DNA from: Parascedosporium putredinis
Taxonomy: Eukaryota > Ascomycota > Sordariomycetes > Microascales > Microascaceae
Length of the DNA stretch: 64,000 bases
Direction of reading: 5' to 3'
Assembly (NCBI GenBank): GCA_949357655.1
Contig: CASHTG010000006.1
Span: forward strand, 992,001-1,056,000
How positions within the stretch are numbered: the stretch's first letter is position 1; each line of letters starts with the position of its first letter. Made by a program: the position numbers and the translations under genes. The notes beneath the pieces are model-generated. The model saw only the letters and a list, made by a program, of their open reading frames with translations. It was not told the origin of the DNA and searched no databases. Positions 1 through 14,788 of this stretch are shown piece after piece.

Positions 1-3000
1 TTGGGGCGACGAACCACACATACCCTTCCAACCCCATTTATTCCGTCACTGGAAAAGAGAGGCGAGGGAGCAGGGGAGGGGGCCAGCAACCGATGGCTGA
101 TTTGCATGGGGTCAGTTACCTCGCAGTCCAAATGGAGAGGAGGGGGGACGGGGGCCTAGAATAGGACGAAGAAGTCACGCTGGTTTGACTGGCCAGCTCC
201 TTCACGCATCATTATGACTGGCGGCGCTGCCAGTGCTTAATTGCATTCGAACCCACCTAGTGTCATCGACCACCCACGGTGGCGTCTACCATTCACTACT
301 GCATACCTCGTGAAGCGGTCGACATGGCTGAGTTCTGGTCCACTGGTATGTCCCCAGCCAGCGATCCGCTCATGCCTTGACGCAGCAACGTCGCTCGGGT
401 GTAAGCGGCGGAACCGGGGACACTCCTGGGCTGGACCGACGACCTTGGTGGACCTATGGGTCCTCCGGTGGGTTCTGCGTCTTCTCGCCCACCTTGGAGA
501 TGCCGTGGGACACGAAAACAGACAAAAGAGCTGCAACGAGAACCACAAAGCAAGCAGCGGCATTCTGTGGGAGGAACAAGACGGGTGGGCATTTCACGAT
601 GCCTTTTGCTCACCCAGCCCTACGAGTCGTCCCTCGGACATGGGGCAGTAGCTAGCGAGTTTTCTTGCCTGTCGCTCTTCGCTGTGGATTTCTTTTCCCG
701 CCCATCTCTTTTCAATGTAGCGTGATACTGAGGCAAGCCGGGTACATCGATGCTGGGACCAGAATAAGTCACGCCGCCGTGCGTCTCCGGGTCGAGAACC
801 ACTGCATACAACCCGCAGGTTCCGCCTCTGTGTTTTCTCGGCCCAACACCCAGGTCCCTTCCTCACCATCCGCCATGTACATCTCGTTCCTTCCTCACCA
901 GCCACCGCTTGATTAGGGCTCGCTTCTGTCATGATCTCCCCTCACTTCTCTCTCTTCCAATCCCCATGTCTCCCTGGTTTCCTTTCCGGTTGTCGCGCGG
1001 AACGCAACGTAGCTCCAACCAACCCCACGTTTGCCTAGCCCCATCTACGTTCGGGTACCCTCGAAATTGCGCTTTCTGCTAACTATGTGTATTGACTTTT
1101 GGGCTTTCTCGCCTACCCTTTAGCTAACTTTTCGTCTTGACGGATACCTTGGCAGGAAATAGGTCGAGATCCGCGCTGAAGAATTGATTCTAATAAACAA
1201 AATCCAAAAACGGCACCAACCCCAAAGGTGGCCAGCAAGAATTCCGAGATGGCCAGAGCTAAAAAGCGGGCATGGGTCAACCACTCCCCCTACGAACAAG
1301 ATGCTCATGTTGTCCAGTCCTCATCTAGGCCCCGAAATCATCTAGAGAAGGTTAGCTTCTCCAACTCGGCCCATCTCCACATGCACCCCCAGGCAGAACA
1401 TAGCCAACGGGAGTCTCGAAGTGTGTGTTGTGGGCCATTAATAGTGGAAGGAGAAGCCCTATCCCCAAGGAGGAAGAAAAAGCGCGACGTAGCCAACATC
1501 TCTATGGATGGCCTGAAAGGCCAAGACAAACACTAGAACCTGTGACGTTATCACCCCAGCAGTATCGTCTCCACCAGAACTATGATCCCTGCGCCCAGCC
1601 TTCGGCGAACCCAACGAACCAGCAGACATGATGATGCACAACCAGCGGGAAACCCAGGGAGGAAAAGCGCGAAAATTTTAATCACGATGGAGAAGCCGCA
1701 GAGGTGGTAGGTCTAGAACCGCCCACATTCGGGATGGGAAGAAAAGACGAGGGCCGGCATTTTCACTTCTCCTCGAGGCGCATTTCCAACCATTCCTAAG
1801 TGAAGCCGCTTTCACTTGACGCACTACCCAAGAACGGAAAAGAAAGAGAGAGCAAAAGCACAAACCATCACTCTCACCTTGCATACATCCAAAACATATC
1901 TTGTCCATTCGAAGCCCTTCGCGTTAGTGTCCAAGAGTGCGGCTCTGCCGCACACCAATCAATACGTTGACGCTATTACCATTTGTTTTGTACATCTAAT
2001 GGATCTTTGTATTAATTGGGGTCCTCTTCTCTTGTTCTTGAGTTCGAAGCTAGCGGGCTCATGAATGTTTCCTCTACTCAGCCCTGGTCTTGAAGGTCCT
2101 TTTGGCCGACGCCATGGTCAATGTTATCGATCGATCCTGAGCTAGCGGTGCCACTTAGCTCAATGCGTTAAGCCCCAGGGTCTGACTCTGGGACCTTGCT
2201 CTCGTTGATAATTTCCGTTTCTTCAACACCATCTCCTCACACCAGGACAGTGGGCCGACACATTTCTGAAGAGGAAAAAAGATGACCACAAAAAAGAAAT
2301 AAGGGAATGATTAGCGAAACTTTGGATACACGCTTGTCGATCGATCAACAAGTCGCGCCGCCAACCTTGAGAGATATTTAAAAATAACCCACCAATTAAA
2401 ACGGCGCGAGAGGAGAACGTACAAAGTCCTACCAATCGCTCACCTCACAATAATGAGTGATACCAATGCTTTCTTTGCTTCTTCTCTCAAGGTACCGATC
2501 ATGACCGGCTCCACACGACTAATCCCCGCGAGATCGGAACAGTGCGCCGAATGACATCGAGCGCATCCTCTTGCTTAGGGTCCTGAGCTCTTGTTATGAG
2601 GTCACTCTATTTGTGCAATCATTCGGGCTGTCCAGATGCTACGATGGCACTGAAACGAGCGAGATGACTTGAGCCCGATCATTGGCCCATTGCCACTAGA
2701 ATCAACGTTTCGTGACACAGCCACGTCGACCGTTTAACTTCGTCGTTGCACACACCCATAGAGATCCCTCGTTGAGCAAAATGAACGCGTTGTGTGTGCC
2801 ATGTGTGCCTTGACAAGCCAGGCGCACGCTCGCACCACACCACCACAACGCACCATACCACACCATCACAAACATCTTGCTCATGCTTGCTCTCCACGGA
2901 CTCACAGTGGCGGCCAGGCGAGTCACTGTAACGTCCCAGCGGGCTACAAAGTACAGCCACACTCGGGGTGATTAAGGGAGTGATTGATGATTTTGGACAT

Positions 3001-6000
3001 GAAGAGCCCAGCAAATGATCGAGACGGCTCTCCACCTCCTCACCCTAGCAAGTCTCACCTGATACCTCTCTTTTGAAAACGGCCTCCCTGGTCTGACGCC
3101 TGCAGGGTGCCTACCGCCGCCAGCGATCAGTGAAGATGGAACAAAATCGTTGGTTCGAATTGAAGGGTGATTCCGAAGCCGCACGCACCGAAGATTCTTG
3201 ATCCAGCACTCGCATTCGAGAAGAGAAAAATCCAAGGGTGCGCGCATGACAACAACCTACCACCGCCAAGATGCACATCCCGAAGCAAAACGGCTCTCGC
3301 GAACTAACCCGTACAACATATAGATTAAGCACAAATGAAGTAAGAAAAGGATGAAAAGGACATGGAGAAAGCAAAAGAAGCTCGACTTCATTTTCTCTTC
3401 ATTTTTTGACATCTTGGGGTGCGCTCGGCATTAACAGGATGAGCAATGCAGGCGATCCTCGTGGATGACCCCACCCCGCACGTCTCCAAGTTATCCAAGT
3501 AATAGGCACGATTAATATCCAAACCACTGTTCTTTTTTTTTTTTGGGGGTGGGCGAGGGCGGACTGACTGGGGCAGGAAGCACAGCAAAGAAGAAGAACC
3601 CTGTGCCGGGTGCTAACCCATGTCAACTGTCGCCGTTTCAGAAACAGGACCGCTGGTGTTGGAAGGGGAAAACCTCGTAACGAGGGGAGCGACCAGGGTG
3701 GCTAAGACCACAAGGATTTTCTGGAAAAGTTGCAGCAAGGGTCAAATGCCCTTCCGCTCTCGGTGGGCCACCCGGCATCATCGATGCGATCAGATTGAGA
3801 TTTGGGGAAAACAACCCTCTGCCCTTGAGGCTCAGGGAGGGCCGCCTCCACTCTTTGTCAGCGTTTGAAAACCACACAGCGGGTAATAGATAATACGACA
3901 GAATCCAGAGATGAAGCCTGGAAAGTTTCGTCGTGATGGGACCGCTTGCTTCAACAGGCCAGCACCGACGGCTATGAGAAAATTCCCTCAGAGGACGGAG
4001 ATTGTATCGTGCTCGTGGAGTGGAGTGGTTGGCAATGGAGCCGAACTTTGTTGGGTGGTTTCGGGATTGCTCCGCCCCCACGCCTAAATAGTTGCATACG
4101 CTCGCTTCCTCCTCTCTCGGGCGAGAAGGAGCTCTGACCGACCACCTGCCGTGTTCTACACTATGAAGCAATTACGCCTTTTGGCCCATCCGATCCTCGC
4201 AATCGAAAAAAAAGCTTCAGTGCCTGATCAAACTCAGCTCACTAATAAAGGCCAGTGAAGAAGGGTCATCTTAAGGTCGCTGAAGTCTTAGTTAATTTTC
4301 GGGGGCACCGTCGCTCGCTACTCATTGCCGGCCCTTGAAGGGAATACCACCATTGATGACCCGCCTTGACCGACTAGCGATAACAGCACTCGAACCAAGG
4401 ACTTGGCCAGTCCCCAGTGACACTTTTTTCTTCTCTTTTTTTTTTTTTTCCCTAGTTTGGCTTTCGTTTATTATGGCCAGGTCAGGGTCCAGTGGGAAAA
4501 GTCCATTGAAGAGAAATGGTGCGCTCAACCCAAAGAGTCCGCTCTCCCCGTTGGGACCAGTCGCAGGCCCGGTCGGCGACAAAAGGGCTGGGCACATGTC
4601 ACTGATGTGGGACGATACCCCAATGACAAATGACGCTAGTCCCCTGCTCAACTTGTACTAATATGGTTAAAGTCCACCAGCACTGATGATCTTTCTGCTC
4701 AAATGAATGCACACCGGACAGGCTCGTCTCGGCTACCCCACCCCCAAGGTAACACCTCAGCGAACGGCCAAGAAGAAGGTATTGAGAAGGGCAAGGCAGC
4801 ATTCGAATTCCACCTGAGGCATGACAAGTACAGGCAGGTAGCCTCCAGCGGTCTTGGGGGTGTGTTACCATCCCCCACCACCACATTAATGACCCTCTTT
4901 CCCCCTTTAGCGTCCCATTATGCTATGCCGTGGGGCTCTCCAGAACTGCGAATCGAGGGCCGATGACTTTCGGATCCGAGGAAGCCTGCTCTCATCTATT
5001 TTCGCCCCTTACCTCGGATCTGACTTTCCTCATCAAGGCACGAGGCCCGCCATCTCCGGCTGGACAAAGGTGGATTCGTTGAAACTTTGGGAAGGCAGCA
5101 ATAAGGGCCTAGCTCTAGCTCCAGATATGATGACACTGTTGCCCCTGGAACTTTTTTTCTCTAAACCGATCGTCGTGTATGGCGGGTATTCTCAGGAGAA
5201 AGCTCCTTTTTCGGCCACGATCCGATCTTCTTCAAGCATCAAGCGTACCATGCGGCAATCTCGGATTTCTCCGTTTCCGCCCAGAAGCGCGAGGACGGCT
5301 AGACGTACGATTTGACAGGTACATGTTCAATCATTACTCAAAGGGCTATAGCTGTTTTTCCCCCTTCTTTTTCTTCTTTTTTTTGGTATGGTTTTTGGTA
5401 TGCACGTCCTGAGGCACTTTGAGAAGCCAAATATCACATGTACCCCATCAAGGGGCATGTGTGCAGCCCCAGGCTCTGCCCTCACCAAGAGCCTTCAGCG
5501 GTCTAATATTTTCGAGTCTTCTTGAGCTCCGCTTTGATGACAACAATCAACAGACAAGGACACTAGATTTTATGCCTATCCACTTCCTCTAAGTGCGCCT
5601 TGCATCAAGCTGACTCTCCGTCGGCCGAAATGGCACCGGCAAAGAATAGACCACAGTCAAGGCAGACATAAGGCCAATTGATCATTATGACTGGAGTAAT
5701 CTCACCGTCAACGCCGCCTAGTCAGCTCCTGTGCCCCACTAGCCTTTTTCCTTTCTTTCTTTTTTGGTGCTTTTCTCTCCTCCTGTCTTCTGTTGGTGGA
5801 CCCGGTCACTCATGCTTCGTCAGAAAAGCATGCGCCTCCTCATAGCAAAAGGCCGAGCATGAGCTCCCATTCTCATCTCCAATAGGACAAGGCATATAGT
5901 ATTGGGGAGAAGAGGGCTTCCAACACGAATAAAGGTTTATGCCGAGTCGGTGAACCCGACGACGGTGAACTGATCTGAATTCGCCATTATGGTCTTCTCC

Positions 6001-8200
6001 CAGGCGGCTGAACAACCCACGGTTCAAAGAGAATCAACCCCATGTGACGATTGATGATGACGAGCAGTTGCGGGAGGATAGGGAGACAGGCAGATGGAAA
6101 CAACCATACATCGCTGTCCTACAGAGAGGGATAGCCTGAATAAACGGCGAAGACATCTCATCGCTGTAGCCAAGAACTAGAAGACCACCGTAGTAGGTTG
6201 GCCTCAAAGTCAAGAACCCTCTCCTTTCTCCTCTTCTCTTTTGCTCTTCCTTTCTTCTTTCTTCTTTGCCTCCTTATACAATGCCGTGCCATATTCGCAC
6301 CGAGCGGATGGGAGGCTCGGCAAGTTATGATGGAAGCCAGGTCAAGGGGGTGGCATTGATTAGGAAATCTAGTCTCCAACAATGGAGCTCTGGTTCAAAT
6401 GCCAGCCAATGCCGACATTATGCCCAGACTCCTCCCAAACTATGCTGAGTTACTAAAACAACACCAATACAGCACAACACACAGATCTATATGATATTAC
6501 TCTCAAGGGTGGATCACAAGGTCTCATGACCCTCTGGAACCCTCCCGTGTGCCGGCCATGTCACCACAAAATTCAACCCTCCGATCGGCACTCCGCGCCA
6601 GGGGCGATATGCCCCAGTGGCACCTGGGCCTGGCCCGAGAGCATCAGCGCTGCCCAGAACTGAGGCGGGCTAGCCCCGCCACCAGCACATAATGGCCTGC
6701 TTTAACAAGTGTAGCGAGGGGCCCGAGAAAGAAGCAGCCTCCTGCAAGGCAATAAACTGAAACTTGAAGGCTCGGGTGGAGGTGGCCAATGGTTGGTATT
6801 TGGGCCAGCCTTTTTTTTTTCGGATGCAAAAGACCTTGGTCCCTGCGCCGTTAGCAAGTGGGCAACGCCAAAAGTGAATGGTGAATAACGCTTCGGTTAC
6901 TCTCAGTTGGTGTGTCCGTTCGGGTCCATGGACAGGAAAAATGGCGTGAAGGATCTAGCGTGACGCCGAGGCCGGTGGCGGGACTGCTAATAAGATCATG
7001 TTTTAACCCTCTCAAAGCGCCTGACAAAAGTCAAGTCACCCTGGTGCCCAGCCTCCAGCGCGCTGCGGTGGCTTAGCCAATGTGACCCGAGCACCTCGGG
7101 TGAAATCTAAGATTAAAAACAATGGGCAGGAAACAATTAGGTGGATTGATAGCCTTGGTCGGCCTCAAGCGATCAATTATTTCTGACCAAGTCACCCACT
7201 CGTTTTGCTTCGCCGGCCAAACCACAGATGGGGACCAAATACCGGTGCTCTTGTAATCAAGCCGAACGGGGGCATTCGGAGCCCACTTGGTGCTGGGCGT
7301 GTCGTGCCAGTAACATTTACGTTTGATTCGAGACCGACGTCATTCCCCTTGCTCGGCCGCTGGCTTCCGAGCCCGTCTCCACCTTCTACAGGTAGTACTT
7401 GATCTTCATCTCAACGAGAAAACAGAGGGAAAGAAAATTTGGAGAGAGCTTACAAGCTTTCCAAACTAGCGCGGCGCCAGTGTCTTTCTCTGCGTGGGCT
7501 CGCCTGGTATCGCTTGGCGGTGCGACATGAGTGACAACAAAGCCCGAGACACGTTTCGACCGCTATTCCCGACAGGCCATCTCATCACGGAAGCTGGGTT
7601 ACCGGGGTACAGGTGTGTATTCTGATTCCCACACTGGCCCGGTGAAGTTGGGCAGAGTTGAGCCCCCTCTTCAACCCCGATAATATTCTTCGACTAGACG
7701 GGTTCTACATGTCGGTGAGTTTGTGGTTTTTTTTTTTTTTTTTTTATGCCGACCTTTTTCATCTTTCCCCGCCTTCTTTCAGGGCCTTTGAAAGGCAAAG
7801 ATGGAAGAGTAAGAAAATTAGCCAAGTCGGGTCTCGATGGTCTTGCGCTCTCGATCCAGCCATGCTCTTGGAAACAGAAGGTGGGAAGGCGACTGAGGGT
7901 TGTCATTTTCCGTTTTGGGACTAGTGTTTCTCCATCCTGGGTAGCTGCTTCTATTCTTAGAATGCTCCATGGAATGACCCCTCCCGAGCTAGTGAGGAAT
8001 GACCAGCATTCAGCCTCCACAGCTGTTTTTCACCCACGAGAAAAAGTTTCGCACGGTTTTCCTCTTCCGCTTTGCCTTTTCCTTGTTGCCACCCTCCGTC
8101 CATCCCCGTCTATGGCGCACACCCCTCCCCACCTGCCGACCCCCGGCCCTGGCCAATCAAGAGATGTGACGAAAGGGAACGCCATGTATTCCTCCGACTC
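1..8200. other. Long stretch without a recognisable gene
   Basis: I see no protein I recognise on either strand. The open frames are short, overlap one another in several frames and carry no conserved motif. The stretch holds poly-T runs (about 3533-3544, 4438-4450, 7727-7745) and purine- or pyrimidine-rich patches. No tRNA, 5S rRNA or transposase-like sequence stood out. It could be intergenic or regulatory DNA, old repeats, or DNA carrying non-coding RNAs. Confidence 0.5.
7727..7745. repeat. Poly-T run (19 bp)
   Basis: An uninterrupted run of T lies in non-coding sequence. It is the longest mononucleotide run I noticed. Its length is uncertain, given the evidence elsewhere in the window for homopolymer length errors. 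Confidence 0.8.
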
Positions 8201-11200
8201 CGATGATGAGAGCGTTTTTTAGGTTTTTGGGCTCAGTCCTTTGGCCTCACAAGCCCCTCGACGCAAAATAGATGCTCGGAAGAATCGATGTCATGGCCCC
8301 ATTTCTTTCGTGGGTCGGGGGCAGAGAGCCTTGTGGGAATTCCCCAAGTCCAAAGGAAAATTCTTTCGGAAGCTACCCCGAGAGGGGGAGAGGGGATAGG
8401 AGGGGCTCAGAGATGAGACGAGGCTCCATTTTGTAAGAGAGCGAGAACACCGAGGACAAGAAGGGCAAAGATCACTGAGGGAGGTGATAATAGTACAGGT
8501 TTAGGAGCAAGTCGCTTCGGCCCCTGGCCCCCATCCCTGGCAGTACTCCCAGGGAAGGCCTGTCAACCATTCTTCCCCCAGTGCAGCGTGTAATGCAGGT
8601 GAGTGTTCTCGTTCCGCACTTTACCCGTTATTCGGTGAGGGAGAGAGAATCGACGAGGATCAACAACGTACATTTCCTTCCTCACGGAAACCCTGTCCCC
8701 CTCACCGTCTCAGAAGGCTTCATTCTCCCTGTGTTCCACCCAGACAACCGAGCGTACTTGGATGCTTACTTCAAGATTGTATTGATGCCTCGTTCCCTCT
8801 AAACGAGCCCTTCTGTTTTAATTCCCCGGTGCAGCAGCAGCAGCAGGGCTCCTGCACGCGCCAAAAATACTGAAACCGCCCACACTGATATTTATGCCTT
8901 CGTGCCCAGCCCCATAAGCCGGCTTCTATTGCATCTCGTACGGGTATTAACTTTTGCCCCCAGCCCGCAGGAAGCGTGCCGCCCTTTGGGAACAACAGAA
9001 AAAGGACTATTATGGAAGGAAGTGCCCCAGTGTTCTATCAAAAGATCATCGCGGCTGTATCTCCCGGTAGTATGGCCGGGCGGGAAGGGAGAGAGGGAGG
9101 GAGGGGGAGCCTACTCTCCCGGTAATATCTAAAGCAGGTGAAAACGCCGAGAAAAGGTCGGGGAAGCGAGCAGAGGAAAGGAATTCCACCCCGACTGCGC
9201 CTTGGCCCCAGAGACAATGGGCACCTTTTATATTTTACAGTGGGCTTTGACTCCAGGCCGCCAGCGCGTCCCGAACGCCAGGTTCAAACCACCTTACCCT
9301 CACTTTGGGGTGATGAATGCGTTCCATTCTACAACGCGGAGGTCCTGACTTTCCCCCACCTCTTGTCTCGGCGCGTGTGTGATTGTGTGCCTGCGCGCTT
9401 GTGTGTATTTGCGTGTTTCCATGTCCCCTTTGACGTCTATCTACCTGAAAGTTAGCGGAGGGAGCGGGCAAAGCCGGCCTCTCATTGCTTCCACCGGCCA
9501 GTCGCTACAGAGCCACGCAACGTTGCCCGACGAAAAGTCGATTTATGGTGCCTTGTGATGTCGACGGGACCCGGACATCATATTGGCCATTGACCTCCGC
9601 CGGTGATCAAGGCCGGGATGCGGGTTGTCTTTTGCTTGCCCTCCCTCCCTCCCTCTGTTTCCCCGGCGTTGCTTTTTCCGCCCGCCCTCCGTTCCATGTG
9701 CTGGCGGCAACTTGAATCCCGTGCCGAAACTTCAGCGCCACCGACGCTGTTTATCGAACGCAAAGCTATGCGGGCGAATAGTTTTTTTCCTTTTAATCAT
9801 ACTGGCCCTTTAATAGAAACACATCTGATGATGGTGATGCCGAGGAATATATCGTGGGTGGGGAGCAGAGGAGCGAGCGTGGAGATCAGATGAAAGTCAC
9901 AGACACCTTACCCGCCCTTATGGTTTTTCTTGGAGGGGACGCGGCGAAGCTAGCAAGCTCAATGCCTGGAAGCACTCAAGCTACTGCACCTCACCTCAGG
10001 CAAGAACCATCGGGGAGGTCGGTCTCCATAACTCAACATAAGTCCCCATCACCATCGATCTCTTGTTGGGATGGGGATCTAGAACACCGAGCCTTCCTTG
10101 ATTTTTGTTTTCCTCTTCTCATTCTCTCTCGCCGCGCTGAAGCTAGCGGAAGGCAAGAGGCAGCCGAGGCTCTCTAGTGCCCAGCGGGGGCCGAGAAACC
10201 CGCACTCGATCCACAGTGATCGGTGCTAACCATCCCAATTGCCTTCCAATGCGGCGAGTCTACACCATGAGAAAGAAAAAGAAAAGGTTCTCGACGCTGC
10301 TTTTTGTGAAGTACAGCTCGGATTGGAGTATTTCTAGTCGAGTTACCCAAAGAGCTTGGCCCGTCCTCGACCTTTTTCAAGACGGTCCTCTGCGAGTTGA
10401 AAAGAGCTGGACGGGCAGGTTTCCACCCTTGCCTCCCCACCCTCTCTCACCAACAACAAAAGCTTGATGAGCTTTCAAAACCCCGCCTGGGACACCTCCC
10501 CACCTAGACAGCCCCCTCGGCATATCGAAACTTGTGGAATAGGTGGCGAACAAAAGGTTTAGTTAGCAAGTGGGTACAATGGGGGCACAGAGATCGGGTG
10601 GGGCATGGCGGAGCGGAGCGGATGGATCGGAACTCTCCGCAGGGAGAAGAAAGAGAAAAAGATCCATGCTAGGCCATGTGGGAAAAGGTCTTGGGGTGAG
10701 GACGAAAATGAGCATGAAGAAGGCCGGCCATATTACAAACTCGACGTGGGGAGACTAGACTACAGCCATCAATCGAGCTCCATTCTAAGGGACAACATTG
10801 CATCAGTGAATGTGAGTGGGGAAATTCCCTCTTCCGTGGCCCCCGGGAGACGTGAAGAAAAAAAATTAATGAGGAAAGAGGAGCGAGGAAGAGGAGGAGA
10901 TAAGAGGTGGAAACAAGTCTCAAGTCGCCATGCCTTTGTCTTTCTTTCTTCTTTTGCATCATCGACACTTGTATTCTCCCCTTTCTAGTATATCTCTCGA
11001 AACAGTTAAATTGCCTCTTCTCCTCATGTCCGCGCCATGGCGGTGGGCTCAGCGCTGACGCTTCAGCCCCAGACCCGGCCGGTATATCGGGAGAAGCTCA
11101 GCGACGACAACCACGAAATTGTTAAAGGACTCCACGGCTGCTTTCTCACTGGGTGGCTTGCAGGAGGGTTGCCGAGTCGGGTTCTCAATAGCGAGGAATT

Positions 11201-13200
11201 CTTTTTATATTTTGTTGGGGCAACTGGCGCTGCGGGATGCGGCCGTGGCGGCGTTTCTTTTGTGATGTTTGTTGCTTTGTCCCCTCCATCCGATCACTAT
11301 GTTCTCTACTACGAGTTCAAAGACTTTTTGTCTTCGGCACGTTCATAGTACGATTTCTGCGGAAGTCGGCTGGCCAAGGGCCCTCACCGATGAATCGTGA
11401 TCATGTAGACTATGTTCATTTCTTTTTTCCTCTTCTTTTTTCGTTCGCAAGAATGAGAAGAGGAGGCCCACCCACGACGCCTTTCTCTTGCTCTCGTCGA
11501 GTTCCGGGGGCACTTCTCCAAAAGGTTCTGTGGCCCTTACCGTCTCGCCCGTCTCAAGCTGAAGTGCGTACCTCCGCTAGATTCAAAGCCCAATTTCCGT
11601 CTCAGATGACGAACCACTTCACACGCGCGCACACAGGTTCCCGGTGTGGCAAGTACTTCTTCGGTGACACACATATATTTTATTTTTTTCAATTTCTTTT
11701 ACGGGCTCACCTGCGCGGGGCTCCTCTGTGATCTAGATAACAAGAGGACGAACCCACTTTACCCACCCGGGATCGTGATATCGCCTGTGCGGCGGAGAGA
11801 GGGCTCGGATAGGACTTAGCCGGTCTCTAAGGGGTTTCCCTGATAGGACAATGACTTTTAAATATTCATCTGCTAGGGCCGGAAAGAGCTTGGTAAAGAG
11901 TTTTCGAGGAGGCCGACGCAGAAGATATTGAAAGGTGAAATAATGAATACTTGTTTCGGTGAGCTCGTCACCGTGGCCCTTGGCGTCTAGGATCATGACA
12001 TATCAGGCGGGGAGTTGAGCGCTGCCGGTAGCGTGACGGTGAGGTCCCCGTAGTGCGCGCCGGAAGGAGGGGCCGGGTAACAACCACCGCAGATATCGCG
12101 ACGAGGGAATCGGATGGTGGCCATGGGTTAGGACATAGAGCCAGTGTATCATTGCCTTAGCCGATGATAAGAGTTGTCATGGAAATCTTGGGGGACATGA
12201 AAAGGTTTTGATCAGCTCCCGCAACGCCCGGCCCGGGTCCTATGATGACGAGAGCCGGGGGCGTCAAGCAGGTTCAATATCGAGGACTATTGTAACATCT
12301 TGCTTTTTTCCTTTCCCTCTTCTTCTATTGAGAGGCCTTCACTACCGAGTAACCCTCATCTCGGTAACGGCCTCGCTTTGCAAAGTTTCCTCATTTATGA
12401 TAGTAGTTTCTTCGGGAAGGGCCTTCAACCAAAACCCACCTGCGCGGACCTCCTCAGGCTGAATCCTGGAAGCAGAGCAGGACCCTCCCCCGGGGCAGGG
12501 GAGAAACGAGCACACCAACTCGCATCCCTGGCCTACTCTAACTGCACATGCATATTTCGGGGGCCATCCTTTGGCTTTGCCCCGTCCTCGAGCACGGGCG
12601 ATCAAGTGATGTAAGCCTTGGGCATCGCACCGCGGAGAGTTGGAAAGAGCAAGACGGCGAGACAAGCGCCGAGGGCTTGTGGTTTGGGGGGCCACCCGAT
12701 AGTCAAGCGGGCGGAAGCGATCAAGCGAGATGAACCGCTTCACTGGTCCCGACGAGGAACCAACGGCGTACATGTAGGCTATGAAAACAAAAAAGAAACT
12801 GTAGGCCCTAGAGGGGGTAAACACTATCCAGCAAGGACGTGGTCACCCTCTTCGGCTCCTCGACGGCGTAGTGCCGGGTCATGAGCCAGCCGTTCCCTGG
12901 GAAGGGAAGATGGAGGACGGAGATTGTGTGTTTTGGGGAGTAGAGCTGCTGCTGGATATACATCCATCCATTACCTGCGCCGATCTCTTGGCCTCTGTCT
13001 GCTAGACCAGCTTGTACTCTCTCTTTTTGTTATTTTTGTTACTGCCAGCTGGAAAACTATATGAAACGAGAAGAAAGAGAACGCTATCTCAATAGCGAGG
13101 AGAGGCATGGATATTGGCACCCGTCCAAGTGATGGGGGACTTCATTTCCGCCTCTGCAGTTTGCACTTCTCCTCGCGCAGTTTGTCTTGAGCTCAGCCGT
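8201..13200. other. Stretch without a recognisable gene
   Basis: Only short open frames without familiar motifs are present. A short CAG-type run lies near 8832-8846, a GGGA-rich patch near 9075-9115 and a TCCC-rich patch near 9640-9660. No RNA gene or mobile-element protein was recognised. Confidence 0.5.
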
Positions 13201-14130
13201 GTCTGCTCTCCTCAATTCTAGCATCAATCATTTTACTCCCCTTTTGTGTTCAGTGTTTTCTTTGGTGCTGCATCGCCTTGCATCGCCTTCGCCTTCTTGG
13301 CCCTCAGCCTCACGCGGCCTTTAATCCCCTCACAGTTCTCTCTTTTCCCTACTCGATTGGTCCTCTGTTCTTTTTCTTCACCTTTTTTCTTTCTTTCCCA
13401 CGCAGCATGATTTCTAAATATATCCAGCCACTCCCTGGGTCTCGTTTTCTGCGTCATTCTCTTCCCCTCCACTAGTATTGGCTTTGCGCCTTTTTTTCAT
13501 CTTCTTTTTCTTCCTTTTCTTTGTCGGGAGACCTTCGTACATGTGCATGTGCGTGTGCATGTTTGTATCATCGATCATCAGTCTCTCCTCCTTTCGGCCT
13601 CTACCTCTACCTTTTTCTCAACTCTCCCTCGCTCGCTGCGTCCCTTGCTTTGCTTCTCTCCGGCCTTGACCTGTCCCCCACTTTCATCCCTCTCTCTCTC
13701 TCTCTCTCTCTCTCTACGTGCCACCCTCGCTCGTTTTCAGGCCTAAGACGCATCATGAGTTCATCGCCGAGCCTGCATGAGGCGAGGGCAATGGTCGGAT
13801 GTCTGCAGTTTCTCGTCCTGCAGGGCTCCGTGCCCTACCCACTTTTCCATGGCCTTTCCTTTTCCATCTTCTCCTGTGTCCTGTGTCCTGTTTCCTATGT
13901 CCTATGTCGTGTATCCCCCTCCCCCTCTCCAGACTCGGCCTGTTCCGGGCACGCACAGGCAAGGCAAGACCGGCCAGCGAAGCTCGCACAAAACCACTGA
14001 AAGCCACAGGCATGGGTGCATTAGTCTTTTTTCTTCTTCTTCTCCTTCCTATCCTATGCCGCCCTTGTCTATGCTCGGGTCCATCCCAGGTTGCCCTTGC
14101 GTCGAGGCAGCCGCGCTCTTAATGGTCTGA
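13201..14130. promoter_or_regulatory. Pyrimidine-rich tract resembling fungal promoter or 5' leader DNA
   Basis: The + strand is strongly biased to C and T over several hundred bases, with many CTTTC, TTCTT and TCTCTC blocks and a TC microsatellite at about 13691-13715. Such tracts commonly lie just upstream of transcription starts in filamentous fungi. No recognisable coding sequence follows on the + strand, so calling it a promoter is inference from composition only. Confidence 0.3.
13691..13715. repeat. (TC)n microsatellite
   Basis: About 12 perfect TC units, ending at the A of ACGTG. It sits inside the pyrimidine-rich tract and is non-coding. Confidence 0.9.
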
Positions 14131-14755
14131 TAAATGCAGATGAGGCAAACGCCACTGGAGATTGCCGACTAGAACTAAAAATACATAGGCAAAGGAAAGA
14201 AATAGTGAGCAGTAAACACCATATCTAGCTTTCTAGTTCGTTCCATTGCTGTTTTCTCGCTCTTTGCTTGATCCATTACGAACCTCTAGCAGGCGAGACC
14301 AGACGCCAGACGGCATCCTCCATTTACTCTAGAGCTCCAACCGAGCGGAAAAGGCGAGGAACTTGAACAAACGAACTCGTCTACAATGGTTGGTCTTCTG
14401 AGCCAGCGGTCCTAGAGGGAGGGGGGACAAGCGTAGGCGAGGAGAGCATTCAACATTATGAACTACGTGAAGGATGTACACCCTTCCCGCCGGTAAAGGC
14501 CTAAATCAGCCGGTCGGTTCCCGGGTTTTTGCAATGTTGGGAGACTCGTGGGGAGCATTTGCGAGCCGGTGTGGCTCCTCATCATCGTTGAATGCACGTA
14601 CTCTGCTTGCCAGGCGCGGGTTGGATGGATGTTGATCCGTCTCTTGCATCTCTCTCTCTAAACACTGAACATTGAAGCGTTCAATGTTCCCGCCCGTGTT
14701 CATGTTGTTAATATCGACAGATGTACCGGCAGGCGTCCCATTCCCCAGTTCCAAT

Positions 14756-14788
<33 letters not shown>

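Noticed and set aside
2140..2225. tRNA-like stretch with TAGCTCAATG and a CCCAG/CTGGG stem
   Set aside because: No T-arm and no acceptor stem; resemblance limited to one box and one hairpin.
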